From Methylobacterium sp. J-026 (lineage in GTDB: Bacteria > Pseudomonadota > Alphaproteobacteria > Rhizobiales > Beijerinckiaceae), in assembly GCF_022829585.1 (NCBI RefSeq), contig NZ_JAKSYC010000158.1:1-64000 (forward strand): a DNA stretch of 64,000 bases, given 5' to 3'. Shown piece by piece: positions 9,273 to 17,879 of the stretch (position 1 is its first letter; each line of letters starts with the position of its first letter). Under the pieces are notes generated by a model that worked only from the letters and a program-made list of their open reading frames with translations, ran no database searches and had not been told where the DNA came from. The translations under genes were made by a program, and so were the position numbers.

Positions 9273-9599
9273 TTGTTCAAGCGATCTGCGCGTCCCTTTT
9301 CGGCCTGTCTGGGAACCGTCGGCGGTCTCGGACTCATGATCCTGGCGATGTCGAGCGCGGCGCAAGCGCAGTCGGCGGGGAGCCGGATCGACCAACCCAC
9401 GCCCGCGACCCTTCCTCCGGGGACCCATCGGTCCGACAGTCCGGTGGCGCCGGCCGACCAGTCGACGGGTCGCGTCGCGCCGCCCAGCGCCATCAGTTCG
9501 TCCACCGATGTGATGACGTCGGGGGGGTCGGTGCAGGGCGCGGGAAACGGCGGCACGGTCGATCCGATCCAGCACCTGCCCACGGACATGCGTCGCTGA
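9273..9599 (+). CDS. Small exported protein, unknown function (TTG start)
   Basis: A 108-residue protein starting at TTG 9273 with AAGGA six to ten bases upstream. Residues 1-33 form a signal peptide (FKRSARPF, hydrophobic LGLMILAM, cleavage near AQAQ). The mature portion is rich in Pro, Ser, Thr and Gly (TPATLPPGTHRSDSPVAPAD), low-complexity and probably disordered in the periplasm. No later ATG would retain the signal peptide, which supports the TTG. It lies between another small exported protein and a DUF2254 membrane protein in the same direction. No family recognised. Confidence 0.55.
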   Translation: MFKRSARPFSACLGTVGGLGLMILAMSSAAQAQSAGSRIDQPTPATLPPGTHRSDSPVAPADQSTGRVAPPSAISSSTDVMTSGGSVQGAGNGGTVDPIQHLPTDMRR

Positions 9600-9740
9600 T
9601 CGGGCCGCCGGTGCACGCGGTCGAGCGTCGAGCGGCGCTGGTCGGGACCGGCCCGCACCGCGCCCTCCCGACCGGGGCATCGGCGTGACGCACCGATCCG
9701 GAAGCCTGCCCGCCGTCGCCCGATAAGGATCGCAAGCCAC

Positions 9741-11324
9741 GTGGTCGATCGGCTCCTGGCGCTCGCAAGGCGGTCGCTGCGCGAGTTCATCGGCCTGCCG
9801 CTCATCGTCATCGCCGGGTTCTTCGGCCTCTTCGCGCTGACCTACGTCCTCGACGACATCCTCTGGGGCGGGCCCGGTCCCGCCCCGTTGCCGTGGCTGG
9901 CTCACCTGCTCGGTGACACCGCCGCGATCGCGAGCCTCCTCGGCACGGTCGCGTCCGGCATGATCACGGTGACCTCGATCACCTTCTCGCTCCTGCTGAT
10001 CGCCGTGCAGCAGACGGCCGCGACGCTCTCCACGGACGTCTACGACCAGTTCATTCAGCGGCGCTCGAACAAGGTCAGCTTCGGCTTCTTCGTCGGGCTC
10101 AGCGTGTTCGTCCTGCTGACGCTGGGCAGCGCCAGCCCCGAGCACAAACCGATCCTCGGGGCCCTGCTGTCGCTCCTGATGACCGGGGCCGCGCTGTGCC
10201 TGGTGGTTATCCTGATCTACAGCACCATCGATCAGATGCGGCCCCACTCGGTCGTCACCGCGATCCATGGCCACACGTTGAAGGCCCGCGCGGCGGAGCA
10301 GCCCCTGATCGAGGCCACGCGCCGGACGCCGCGCGAGGGCCTGCCGTGGTCGCAGATCGTCCGCACGGACGCCTATGGCGTGGTCTGCGACCTGGACGTG
10401 CCGGCCATCGAGCGGTCCGCAGCGCGTCACGACACCGACATCGAGATCATCGCCCGGATCGGAACCCACGTGGCCTTCCGGGATCCCCTCTACCGCCTGC
10501 ATGCCCCCCGGCCCCTGACGGCGGACGCCCGGGCTGCCCTCGAAAAGGCGGTCGGCGCGGCCATCAGGATCGAACCCCGGCGGACCATCGACAGGGATGC
10601 CGGCTTCGGCCTCGAGCAGCTCTCCTCGATCGCCTGGACCACCGCGTCGACATCGAAGCAGAACCCGCAGCCGGCGATTCTGGTCTGCCACGGCCTGCGG
10701 GACATCATCGCGCGCTGGAGCTGCGCCGGGCCGATCCCGGAACGCGCCGCGTCACGGGTCATCTACCGGGACAAGGCGGTGGACGACGCGATCCTGGCGA
10801 TTGCCGCGATCGGTGTCGTCGCGTCGGAGAGCATGCAGAACACCCTCGCCGCCGAAGTCTGGCGGACCCTCGCGACGCTGATCGCCGATGTGATGCTGGC
10901 GCTGCGGCGCTCGCTCAGCGCCGTGATCGAGCAATCGGCGATCCAGATCCCGCTGCAGGACCGCAAATACGGCATCCGCGTCGGACTCATCCCGGACAAG
11001 ACCCTGCTGACCACCGCGGGCTTCGTGCTGGTGGTGAAGGCGGCCCTGCCGGAGGACACGATCCGCCGGGCGCTGCCGGCGCTGATCAAGATCGGCCCGG
11101 TGGAGCAGATCCGCGAGCTGGTCAACGTGCAATTGCCCGGCATCCCGGTACAGCCGCTGGCGGTGGCGCCGCGCCAGCTCCCCTACCATTCCGGCGCGGT
11201 CTATTTCGAGCTCAAGCCGGACAGTCCGCTCTGGGCGAGTCTCGCCACCTCCGGCGGCGTCGCCGTCCATTTGTCGGGGGACTTCCCGGACGCGCATATG
11301 GAACTCTGGGCGATCCGGCGCTGA
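9741..11324 (+). CDS. DUF2254 predicted membrane protein
   Basis: A 527-residue inner-membrane protein with four hydrophobic segments in the first 165 residues (IGLPLIVIAGFFGLFALTYV, a second near 55-80, FFVGLSVFVLLTLG and LLMTGAALCLVVILIYS) and a long soluble C-terminal part. The conserved stretch SLLGTVASGMITVTSITFS with ...QQTAATLSTD is the hallmark of DUF2254. The motif MRPHSVVTAIHGHT leads into the cytoplasmic domain. GTG 9741 is chosen because AAGGAT lies ten bases upstream and the first helix follows directly. The next gene starts 14 bases after this stop, so the two are probably co-transcribed. Function is not established. Confidence 0.85.
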   Translation: MVDRLLALARRSLREFIGLPLIVIAGFFGLFALTYVLDDILWGGPGPAPLPWLAHLLGDTAAIASLLGTVASGMITVTSITFSLLLIAVQQTAATLSTDVYDQFIQRRSNKVSFGFFVGLSVFVLLTLGSASPEHKPILGALLSLLMTGAALCLVVILIYSTIDQMRPHSVVTAIHGHTLKARAAEQPLIEATRRTPREGLPWSQIVRTDAYGVVCDLDVPAIERSAARHDTDIEIIARIGTHVAFRDPLYRLHAPRPLTADARAALEKAVGAAIRIEPRRTIDRDAGFGLEQLSSIAWTTASTSKQNPQPAILVCHGLRDIIARWSCAGPIPERAASRVIYRDKAVDDAILAIAAIGVVASESMQNTLAAEVWRTLATLIADVMLALRRSLSAVIEQSAIQIPLQDRKYGIRVGLIPDKTLLTTAGFVLVVKAALPEDTIRRALPALIKIGPVEQIRELVNVQLPGIPVQPLAVAPRQLPYHSGAVYFELKPDSPLWASLATSGGVAVHLSGDFPDAHMELWAIRR

Positions 11325-11337
11325 GGATTCCGGGCCG

Positions 11338-12120
11338 GTGATCGTCACCGTCCACAGCCCGCGCGGCGGCGTCGGCACGACCACGCTCGCCGGCCACCTC
11401 GCGGTGCAGGCGGCCCGCGGCGGGCGGCGGGTCGGCGTCGCGGATTGCTGCCTGCGGGCGCCGGACCTGCACGCGCTGTTCGGCGTGGCCGCCACGGCCT
11501 GCCTCAACGACTTCCTCTGGCACCGCTGCGGGATCGCCGAGGCGGCCCTGGACCTCGGGGGCGACCTGCCCGGGCCGCTGCCGGCCGGGGCCGGGCTGTA
11601 CCTGCTGCCGGCCAGCCCGGCCCCCGGGGAGATCGCCCGCCTGCTGAACGACGGACTCGATCCCGGCCGGCTCGCCCGCGGCCTGCGCCAGGCGATGGAG
11701 GTCCTGGCCCTCGACCTGCTGATCCTCGACGCGCCGGCGGGGTTCGGCGACGACGCCGTTCTGGCCGCCGCCCTGGCCGATTGCCTGCTCGTCCTGCTGC
11801 CCACCGAGCCGCAGCGGCACGCCGGCCTGGACCTGACGCTGCTGGAGCGGCTCGAACCCGCCCGGATGCTGATCGTCGGCAATCAGGCCGCGCCGGGGCT
11901 CGACGTCCAGGCCTGCGCCGACGCGATGGCGGCGTCCTGCCGCCGGCCGGTCGCCGCCATCCTGCCCCGCTGCGACGGGATCGGGCCGCCGGGCCGCAGC
12001 CCGCGCCCGGGCCAGTCCCCCGCCTGGACCGCCTTCGCCGCCGGCCTGCACCGGATCGCGGACCTCATCACGGAGGGGCGGCCGTCGGCCGGGTCTCACG
12101 GGAAGCGGATGCCGGCCTGA
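11338..12120 (+). CDS. MinD/ParA-fold ATPase resembling BcsQ/YhjQ
   Basis: A 260-residue SIMIBI-class P-loop protein. The phosphate loop reads SPRGGVGTTT rather than KGGVGKTT: both the deviant lysine and the P-loop lysine are replaced. E. coli BcsQ (YhjQ), used in cellulose secretion, has the same RGGVGTTT form, so this is a subfamily trait and not damage. Later motifs are VADCCLRAPDLHALFG and LLILDAPAGFGDD (the Walker B-like segment). GTG 11338 has GAGGA ten bases upstream and follows the DUF2254 gene by 13 bases. No cellulose genes are nearby. It converges with the TssJ/kinase pair, overlapping the kinase 3' end by 25 bases. Its partner process is therefore unknown. Confidence 0.7.
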   Translation: MIVTVHSPRGGVGTTTLAGHLAVQAARGGRRVGVADCCLRAPDLHALFGVAATACLNDFLWHRCGIAEAALDLGGDLPGPLPAGAGLYLLPASPAPGEIARLLNDGLDPGRLARGLRQAMEVLALDLLILDAPAGFGDDAVLAAALADCLLVLLPTEPQRHAGLDLTLLERLEPARMLIVGNQAAPGLDVQACADAMAASCRRPVAAILPRCDGIGPPGRSPRPGQSPAWTAFAAGLHRIADLITEGRPSAGSHGKRMPA

Positions 12121-13286
12121 ACCTCGCACGCGTTGATGGGCCGCGCGGCCGGATCGAACGACAGGGCGCGCGCCACGAGGGCGTTGATGGCGTCGGACAC
12201 GCCCGTGATCGGCATGGGCACGCACCCCCTCCGCCGCGCCTCGCGCGCGTCGAGGCGGGCGAAGGGATGCCGGCCGGTCAGGAACAGGTGGATCAGGCAG
12301 CCCAGGGCATAGACATCGTCGCGCAGGGTCTGGGGCTGGCCGGACAGGCGCTCGGGGCTCACATAGGCCGGGGTGATGGCCCGCCCGATCGCGCTGTCGG
12401 CGCCGCCCTCCCACAGGATCGCCGCGATGCCGAAATCCAGGATCTTCAGGTCCCCGTCGGTGCAGATGAACAGGTTGGAGGGTTTTAGGTCCGCGTGGAT
12501 GACGCCGCGGGCATGCGCCGCGGCCAGGCCGTCCAGGAGCTGGGTCAGGGTCGCCCGGGCCAGCGCGCTGCCGGCGAAGCCCGGATAGCGGTCCAGCATC
12601 ACGTCGAGCGCGTGGCCGACGAGGTTTTCCATCACGATGAAGGCGTCGGCGCCGTCGCGGTCGAAGTCGTGGACCGCGACGATGTTCGGATGCCGCAGCG
12701 CCTGCGTATGGCGTGCCTCCGCCTCCAGCGCCCGCATCGCCGTCCTGTCGCCCGCCCAGCGCGGCGCCAGCATCTTGATCGCCACGAAGGGCGACAGCGT
12801 GTCGAGTTCCTGGCGGCGGCGATCGATGGCGCGGTAGACCGCACCCATGCCGCCCTGCCCGATCTCGGCATCCAGGACGAAGCGGTCGCGCAACACCTGA
12901 CCGATGCGGGGCTCTCCCCACCCGGCGGGGGCTCCGGGCGGGGAGAGCTGCGCCCGCAGCCGCGCGATCAGGCGGCCGAGATCGGCCGCGCCGATGCGGT
13001 CCGCGATCGCGCCTCGGTCGGCGGCGGGAGCCGGCGCCGCGACCGCGTCGTACAGCAGGCACGCGAGCCGAAAAGGCAGCAGGCGGCCGTCGATGGCGCG
13101 CTGCAGCGCCGCCAGCGCGGCATCCGCCCGGACCGGCGGTTCCCCGCTCCTCAACGTCCGCGCGGCGTCCGCGAAGGAGAGGTGGCCGGAGGCGAAACGC
13201 GCGACGACGCGGTCGGCCGGCGATCGGACGGCGTGCTCCCCCGCGGGGGGGTCATCGCTCCGAACGTCGCGGCACCCCGCAGTCAC
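12096..13286 (-). CDS. Serine/threonine protein kinase linked to type VI secretion lipoprotein
   Basis: A 396-residue cytoplasmic kinase. Residues 1-115 are an unassigned helical region; the kinase domain follows with the glycine loop GQGGMGAVYRA, catalytic lysine VAIKML, catalytic loop HADLKPSNLF, DFGIA and APE-like YVSPERLSG. The arginine normally before the catalytic aspartate (HRD) is alanine, making it a non-RD kinase. There is no transmembrane or PASTA segment after the domain, unlike PknB. GTG 13286 overlaps the TGA of tssJ (GTGA), so translation is coupled. PpkA-type kinases regulate type VI secretion by phosphorylation, and the pairing with tssJ suggests a similar role. The missing RD arginine implies it may not need activation-loop phosphorylation. 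Confidence 0.83.
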   Translation of the reverse strand: MTAGCRDVRSDDPPAGEHAVRSPADRVVARFASGHLSFADAARTLRSGEPPVRADAALAALQRAIDGRLLPFRLACLLYDAVAAPAPAADRGAIADRIGAADLGRLIARLRAQLSPPGAPAGWGEPRIGQVLRDRFVLDAEIGQGGMGAVYRAIDRRRQELDTLSPFVAIKMLAPRWAGDRTAMRALEAEARHTQALRHPNIVAVHDFDRDGADAFIVMENLVGHALDVMLDRYPGFAGSALARATLTQLLDGLAAAHARGVIHADLKPSNLFICTDGDLKILDFGIAAILWEGGADSAIGRAITPAYVSPERLSGQPQTLRDDVYALGCLIHLFLTGRHPFARLDAREARRRGCVPMPITGVSDAINALVARALSFDPAARPINACEVQAGIRFP

Positions 13287-13813
13287 AGGGGCCAGGCCTT
13301 GGGCTCCGCCTGGACGGTGAGCGTCATGTCGAGACCGGTCGCCCAGATCAACGCGGTGTTGATCTGGGCGACCTTGATCGGCGCCGCGGCCCGCCACTGC
13401 GCCACGTCGAGCTGCCGGAAGCCGGCCACCACGGCGACGAAGGCGGCCTCGGCCGGCACCGTCGCGGTGAAGCCGTCCTCGGCGGAGGGCGCCAGCAGGA
13501 ATTCGTGCTTGCTCAGCAGATCGGTGCCGAGGGTGGCGGCATCCGCATCGTAGAGGGACTGGGTATCGCTCTGAAGGAACTTGGTGTCGGCCCGCAGGGT
13601 GTAGACGCGAAACAGCAGCGGCGACGACACATCCGCGGCCGATGGATTCACGGTCGCCGCAGTCCCGATTTTGACGGTGAGCTTCGTCTCCTTGGGCGGC
13701 AACAGCGTGGCGCAGCCGGCGAGCGTCGACAGGCCGGCGATCAGTGCCCCCCTCCGGCTGACCGGACTGCGCAATCCGAGCGATCCTGTCGACAACACGG
13801 GTCTCGATGTCAC
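13283..13813 (-). CDS. tssJ: Type VI secretion system outer-membrane lipoprotein TssJ
   Basis: A 176-residue lipoprotein: an N-terminal signal with lipobox LAGC (cysteine near residue 34) for lipidation, then the beta-sandwich of TssJ/SciN. Typical family features are the NPSAADVSSPLLFRVYTL stretch, SLYDADAATLGTDLL and QLDVAQWRAA near the end. TssJ anchors the TssM-TssL envelope complex to the outer membrane. No other structural Tss gene (tssB, C, K, L, M, hcp, vgrG) is present in this window, and the genes on both sides are unrelated. This is therefore an orphan tssJ-kinase pair, either serving a cluster elsewhere or left over from one. Confidence 0.85.
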   Translation of the reverse strand: MTSRPVLSTGSLGLRSPVSRRGALIAGLSTLAGCATLLPPKETKLTVKIGTAATVNPSAADVSSPLLFRVYTLRADTKFLQSDTQSLYDADAATLGTDLLSKHEFLLAPSAEDGFTATVPAEAAFVAVVAGFRQLDVAQWRAAAPIKVAQINTALIWATGLDMTLTVQAEPKAWPL

Positions 13814-14095
13814 GGCGCCACCGTTTCAAAGTCGTTTGGTCACGCGACGACCGTCAACCACTAGAACAGCAAGGTCGTGAAAAAACCATAACACGTGCGA
13901 CCCCGGACAATCCGGGGGACTTTCATCCATCGAAAGTTATTTTTACGGGACAGACTGCAGGATCATACAACACTTTATTGCTGCTGAATCAGCATCCTCG
14001 TGCGTCTATACTCGATTTTCGCCGCACGCGGCGCGCCGTGACCGACGATGAACGACGTCGGACACGGCGCCCGGCACCGCGGCCGGGCCGCCGCC
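13814..14095. promoter_or_regulatory. AT-rich region upstream of tssJ
   Basis: A locally AT-rich stretch upstream of tssJ-kinase and downstream of the SfnB-like gene. It holds a 13-base palindrome TGCTGAATCAGCA (13982-13994), a possible operator, and a hairpin CCCCGGA-CAA-TCCGGGG (13901-13917). On the minus strand that hairpin is followed after a gap by a T6 run near 13880-13885, so it might end the SfnB-like transcript weakly. No ORF here is credible. Confidence 0.35.
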
Positions 14096-15319
14096 TCACG
14101 CCGATCCGACGCGGTACTGCCGGGGCGGCGGTGCGCCCGTGACCGCGAAGGCCCCGACGATCCGGTCCCGGTAGATCCGCGGGTTGTGGGACGCGATGGT
14201 GCGGGCGTTGCGCCAGTACCGGTCGAGGCCGAGACCCGCCTTCACCGCGGAGGCGCCCAGCGCGTCGAACAGGTTCGTGGTCGCCTCCAGCACGAGGTCG
14301 GTGACCACGCTCACCGCCTGGTTGACCTCGACATCGGCGAGCGTCGTGGCCCGGTCCGCCACCGCTCCGTCGCCGGCCCGATGGGCCGCATAGGCCCGCT
14401 GGAGCGCCTCGGCCGCCTTGAGCACCACCGCGCCGGCCGCGTAGGCGTTGCCCCGCACCCGGCCCACCACCGCCAGGATCTGCGGATCCTCCGCGGTGCG
14501 GCCGGCATTGCCGTGGCTGTAGACCCGGGTGCGCGCGGCCACCAGCCGGGCCACGTCCTCGGCCGCCGCCCGGCCGATGCCGGCCAGCGTCGCGAGATGC
14601 ACGAGCTGGAAGAACGCCATGGCGTAGGGGAAGCGGGCCGGATCGGGCTTGATCAGCGCGGGATCCAGCACCACGCCCTCGAAGGTCGCGGTGCCGCTGG
14701 CGGTCAGCCCCTGCCCGAACCCGTCCCAATCGTCGACGATGGTCACGCCCGGCGCCCGGACCGGCACCGCCGCCGTCACCGCCCCGCCCGCCTCGTCCTC
14801 GGCCGAGAGGTGAATGTAGTCGGCAAACAATGAGCCGGTGGTGTAGAATTTCCGGCCCTCGACCACCAGGTCCCCGTCGCGGCGGCGCACCACCGTGTCG
14901 AAGGCGCCGACCTTGGCCGGCCCGGTCTCCGAGACGCCGCTGCCGATCGTCGCGCCGGCGCCGATCCGGGCGATCCACTGGGCGCGCCATTCGGCCGACG
15001 ATGCGCAGAGCGCGTCCTCGGTGAAGCCGAAATGCGCGCGCAGCGCATTGGTGACGTTGGAATCGGCCTGGGACAGCTCGATCAGCAGCGCGAACAGCTC
15101 GGGCAGGCTGGCGCCGTGGCCGCCCTCGTCGGGCGCGAGGCGCAGGGTGGTGAAAGTGGCCTCGCGCAGCCAGCCGATCTCGGCATGGGGCAGGCCGCGG
15201 GTGCGGTCCCGCGCGACCGCCGTGGCGCGGATCTCGGCGAAGACCGGGCGGAAGCGATCCGCCAGAGCCTCGTAGCGTTCGCTCGGGCCCGCGCCCCAGC
15301 CCGCATCCACCTGCGACAT
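14096..15319 (-). CDS. Acyl-CoA dehydrogenase-fold flavin monooxygenase, SfnB/DszC-like sulfur acquisition protein
   Basis: A 407-residue flavoprotein with the acyl-CoA dehydrogenase fold: a helical N-terminal domain (residues 1-120), a beta domain (GSGVSETGPAKVG, GRKFYTTGSLFADY) and a C-terminal helical bundle (HNPRIYRDRIVGAFAVTG). The catalytic glutamate of true dehydrogenases is not evident. The closest named relatives are SfnB and DszC, which use reduced flavin and oxygen on sulfones or thiophenes during sulfate limitation. The context agrees: a sulfonate-type binding protein and two LLM flavin monooxygenases lie divergently across a 495-base gap. ATG 15319 begins just before the first conserved helix. 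Exact substrate unknown. Confidence 0.8.
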   Translation of the reverse strand: MSQVDAGWGAGPSERYEALADRFRPVFAEIRATAVARDRTRGLPHAEIGWLREATFTTLRLAPDEGGHGASLPELFALLIELSQADSNVTNALRAHFGFTEDALCASSAEWRAQWIARIGAGATIGSGVSETGPAKVGAFDTVVRRRDGDLVVEGRKFYTTGSLFADYIHLSAEDEAGGAVTAAVPVRAPGVTIVDDWDGFGQGLTASGTATFEGVVLDPALIKPDPARFPYAMAFFQLVHLATLAGIGRAAAEDVARLVAARTRVYSHGNAGRTAEDPQILAVVGRVRGNAYAAGAVVLKAAEALQRAYAAHRAGDGAVADRATTLADVEVNQAVSVVTDLVLEATTNLFDALGASAVKAGLGLDRYWRNARTIASHNPRIYRDRIVGAFAVTGAPPPRQYRVGSA

Positions 15320-15814
15320 GGTTTCGAATCCCCGATCCCGGCCATCGCCCCGAGGGCATCGCCTGGAATCGAGGAGTTGTACCCTGATCTCAAGCCGAAA
15401 CGGCGAGATCTCCGATCCTTTGGAAGTCTCGTTTCGTAGAAGCCGCAACGAGAACAGGTTCATCCCGCGAGACAGGCCCGACGCGAAAGACCATTCCGCG
15501 CCGAAACCCGCGCGATGCCGCCTGCACCCGGTCCATCCCCCGCGCCGCCCGGCCGCGCATCGGAACGGTGGACGCGCGAGGCGGCGGTGCGGTCTGCTCC
15601 GCGCCGGAGAGACAGGAACAGGATCCCCGATATCGCGCCGCTGCGAAGAATGGACTTTCACGCGGGTCGGCGAGATCGGAAGACCGTTTCCTTGATCCCG
15701 CGATCGACTTTGGCCTTCAATAGAGACCGCGATGACAGGCGGCGCGAGTCCTTGAAGGACCGTCGCCGCGCCGACGGCCGGCCGTCGGGCCGGCCGCACG
15801 ATCCGGAGAGCGCG
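15320..15814. promoter_or_regulatory. Divergent intergenic region of the organosulfur genes
   Basis: A gene-free gap of 495 bases between the SfnB-like gene (minus) and the sulfonate-type binding protein (plus). A possible promoter for the plus strand is TTGATC (15692-15697) and TTCAAT (15716-15721) with an 18-base spacer. Two copies of a GGCGAGATC-type motif lie within the region. Regulation by a sulfate-starvation LysR protein would be expected for such genes, but no consensus box is clear enough to mark. Confidence 0.3.
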
Positions 15815-16804
15815 ATGATCGACGATAGCGTGGGCCGGACGGCCCCGAGCCGCCGCAGCCTCCTGCGGGCGGGCCTCGGCGGGGCCGCCGCCGTGGCGCT
15901 CGGCGCGCCGGCCGTGCGCGCGGCCCCGCGCACGGTGACGATCAGCATGCAGCGCTCGTCGGTGCTGTTCACCGTGCTGAAGGTGAAGGGCACCCTCGCC
16001 GAGCGCCTCGCCCCGCTCGGCTTCACCCCGACCTGGCACCTGTTCACCAGCGTGCTCGAGCCCATGACGGCGGGCGCGGTCGACATCCACGCCGATGTCG
16101 CCGACGCGGTGCCGATCTTCACGCAGGCCGCCCGGGCGCCCCTGACCTTCTACGCCCGCGAGCGCGGCGCGCCGGCCGCGGAGGCGATCATCGTGCCGGC
16201 CGAGTCGCCGGTCCGCACCGTCGCGGATCTGAAGGGCCGCACGGTCGGCGTGTCCCGGGGCTCGGGCAGCCACTACGTGCTCGCCGCCGCCCTGAAGCGC
16301 GCCGGGCTGACCTTCGCCGACATCAAGCCGGCCTATCTCCAGGCGCCGGAGGGCGCGGCCGCCTTCGAGCAGGGCAGCCTGGACGCGTGGTCGATCTGGG
16401 ACCCGTTCCTGGCCTTCGCCGAGGCCAAGCGCCCGGTGCGGGTCATCGCCGACGGCAGCGGCCTGACCAGCTATCACCGCTACTACCTGGTCAACGACAG
16501 CTTCGTCGCCGCGCAGCCGGAGGTGGTGGCGACCGTGTATCGCGCCCTCGTGGAGGCCGGGGGCTGGGTGAAGGCGAACCCGGAGGAGGCCGTGGCGCTG
16601 CTGGCCCCGATCTGGGGCGACCTGCCCCCCGCGGTCGTGGCCGCCGCCAACAGCCGCCGGACCTACGCGGTCGAGCCGGTGGAGCGCGGCCAGCTCGGCG
16701 AGCAGCAGGCCATCGCCGACGTGTTCTACGAGGCCAAGCTGATCCCGCGCCGGATCGACGCCACCGACGTCCCGATCTGGCAGCCGCCGGCGGGGCGGGG
16801 TTGA
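15815..16804 (+). CDS. SsuA-type aliphatic sulfonate/organosulfur periplasmic binding protein
   Basis: A 329-residue exported binding protein. The N-terminus has a twin-arginine-like signal (SRRSLLRAGLGG) followed by a hydrophobic stretch and AVRA-AP cleavage, so Tat export is likely. The mature protein follows the SsuA/TauA pattern: ADLKGRTVGVSRGSGSHYVL, then LQAPEGAAAFEQGSLDAWSIWDP and HRYYLVNDSF. ATG 15815 has GGAGAG five to nine bases upstream. It is the first gene of a three-gene run with two LLM monooxygenases. Its ABC ATPase and permease are not in the window, so the protein must share a transporter encoded elsewhere. Confidence 0.85.
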   Translation: MIDDSVGRTAPSRRSLLRAGLGGAAAVALGAPAVRAAPRTVTISMQRSSVLFTVLKVKGTLAERLAPLGFTPTWHLFTSVLEPMTAGAVDIHADVADAVPIFTQAARAPLTFYARERGAPAAEAIIVPAESPVRTVADLKGRTVGVSRGSGSHYVLAAALKRAGLTFADIKPAYLQAPEGAAAFEQGSLDAWSIWDPFLAFAEAKRPVRVIADGSGLTSYHRYYLVNDSFVAAQPEVVATVYRALVEAGGWVKANPEEAVALLAPIWGDLPPAVVAAANSRRTYAVEPVERGQLGEQQAIADVFYEAKLIPRRIDATDVPIWQPPAGRG

Positions 16805-16818
16805 GCGGGGCTGAGGCC

Positions 16819-17865
16819 ATGGCCGCCGCACCGCCCCGCTTCGGCATCTGGGCCGCCGTCCACGGCTCCCGGGCCGCCCATCACGACCCCGACGAGCCGG
16901 ACGACGCGACCTGGGCGCGCAACCGCGCCCTGGTGCTGGAGGCCGAGGCCCTGGGCTTCGATTCGGTGCTGGTCGCCCAGCACACGATGAACCCCTACGA
17001 CCCGGAGCGCGACCAGCTCGAGGCCTGGACGGGGGCGGCGGCGCTGGCGGCGCTGACCCGGCGCATCGAGATCATCGCGGCGATCAAGCCGGGGCTCTAC
17101 CACCCGGTGGTACTGGCCAAGATGGCGCTCCAGATCGAGCACATCAGCGGCGGCCGCTTCACCCTGAACCTCGTGAATGCCTGGAACCGGGCCGAGTTCG
17201 AGCAGGCCGGCCTGCCCTTCCCGGCGCATGACGACCGCTACGCCTACGGCCGGGAATGGATCGCCCTCGTGGAACGGCTGATGCGCGGGGAGACCGTGAC
17301 CGTCGCGGGGGCGCATTTCCAGGTCGCGGAGTACCGGCTCCGCCCCGCCGGCACCTTCCGGCCGCGGCCGAGGATCTATCTCGGCGGCGAGTCGGAGCCG
17401 GCCCGGGCGCTGGCCGCCGACCATGCCGATGTCTGGTTCATCAACGGCCAGCCGCTGGAGGACGTCGCCGCCCTGATCGCCGACGTGTCCCGTCGCCCCG
17501 CCGCCCACGGCCCGCTGCGCTACGGCCTCTCGGCCTTCGTGATCGCCCGCGCCACCGACGCGGAGGCGCACGGGGAGCACGCCCGGCTGCTCGCCCTGGC
17601 GCGGCGGGACGCGGACCTGCGCGCCGACACCCGCGCCCGCACCGACCAGGCCAGCGTGATGTTCGCCAAGACCGACGCGGCGGCCGCCCGGCACGTCGGC
17701 ACCAACGGCGGCACCGCGGCCGGATTGGTCGGCAGCTACGACACCGTGGCGGAGCGGATCCGCGCCTTCCACGCGGCCGGCATCGACCTGTTCATGCTGC
17801 AGTTCCAGCCGTTCGAGGCCGAGATGCGCCGCTTCGCCGCGCAGATCGTGCCGCGCGTGCGCTGA
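16819..17865 (+). CDS. LLM-class FMNH2-dependent monooxygenase, SfnG/SsuD-like
   Basis: A 348-residue TIM-barrel enzyme of the bacterial luciferase family. Visible features are RRIEIIAAIKPGLYHPVVLAKM and GGRFTLNLVNAWNRAEF in the flavin-binding half, and PRIYLGGESEPARALAADHADVWFINGQP, as in dimethylsulfone monooxygenase SfnG and alkanesulfonate monooxygenase SsuD. These split the C-S bond of sulfones or sulfonates, releasing sulfite or sulfinate, with reduced flavin supplied by a separate reductase (none is seen here). ATG 16819 lies 14 bases after the binding-protein stop, with GAGG close by. Dimethylsulfone or methanesulfonate-like substrates are plausible but not shown. Confidence 0.83.
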   Translation: MAAAPPRFGIWAAVHGSRAAHHDPDEPDDATWARNRALVLEAEALGFDSVLVAQHTMNPYDPERDQLEAWTGAAALAALTRRIEIIAAIKPGLYHPVVLAKMALQIEHISGGRFTLNLVNAWNRAEFEQAGLPFPAHDDRYAYGREWIALVERLMRGETVTVAGAHFQVAEYRLRPAGTFRPRPRIYLGGESEPARALAADHADVWFINGQPLEDVAALIADVSRRPAAHGPLRYGLSAFVIARATDAEAHGEHARLLALARRDADLRADTRARTDQASVMFAKTDAAAARHVGTNGGTAAGLVGSYDTVAERIRAFHAAGIDLFMLQFQPFEAEMRRFAAQIVPRVR

Positions 17866-17879
17866 TCCGGAGGCGTTCG

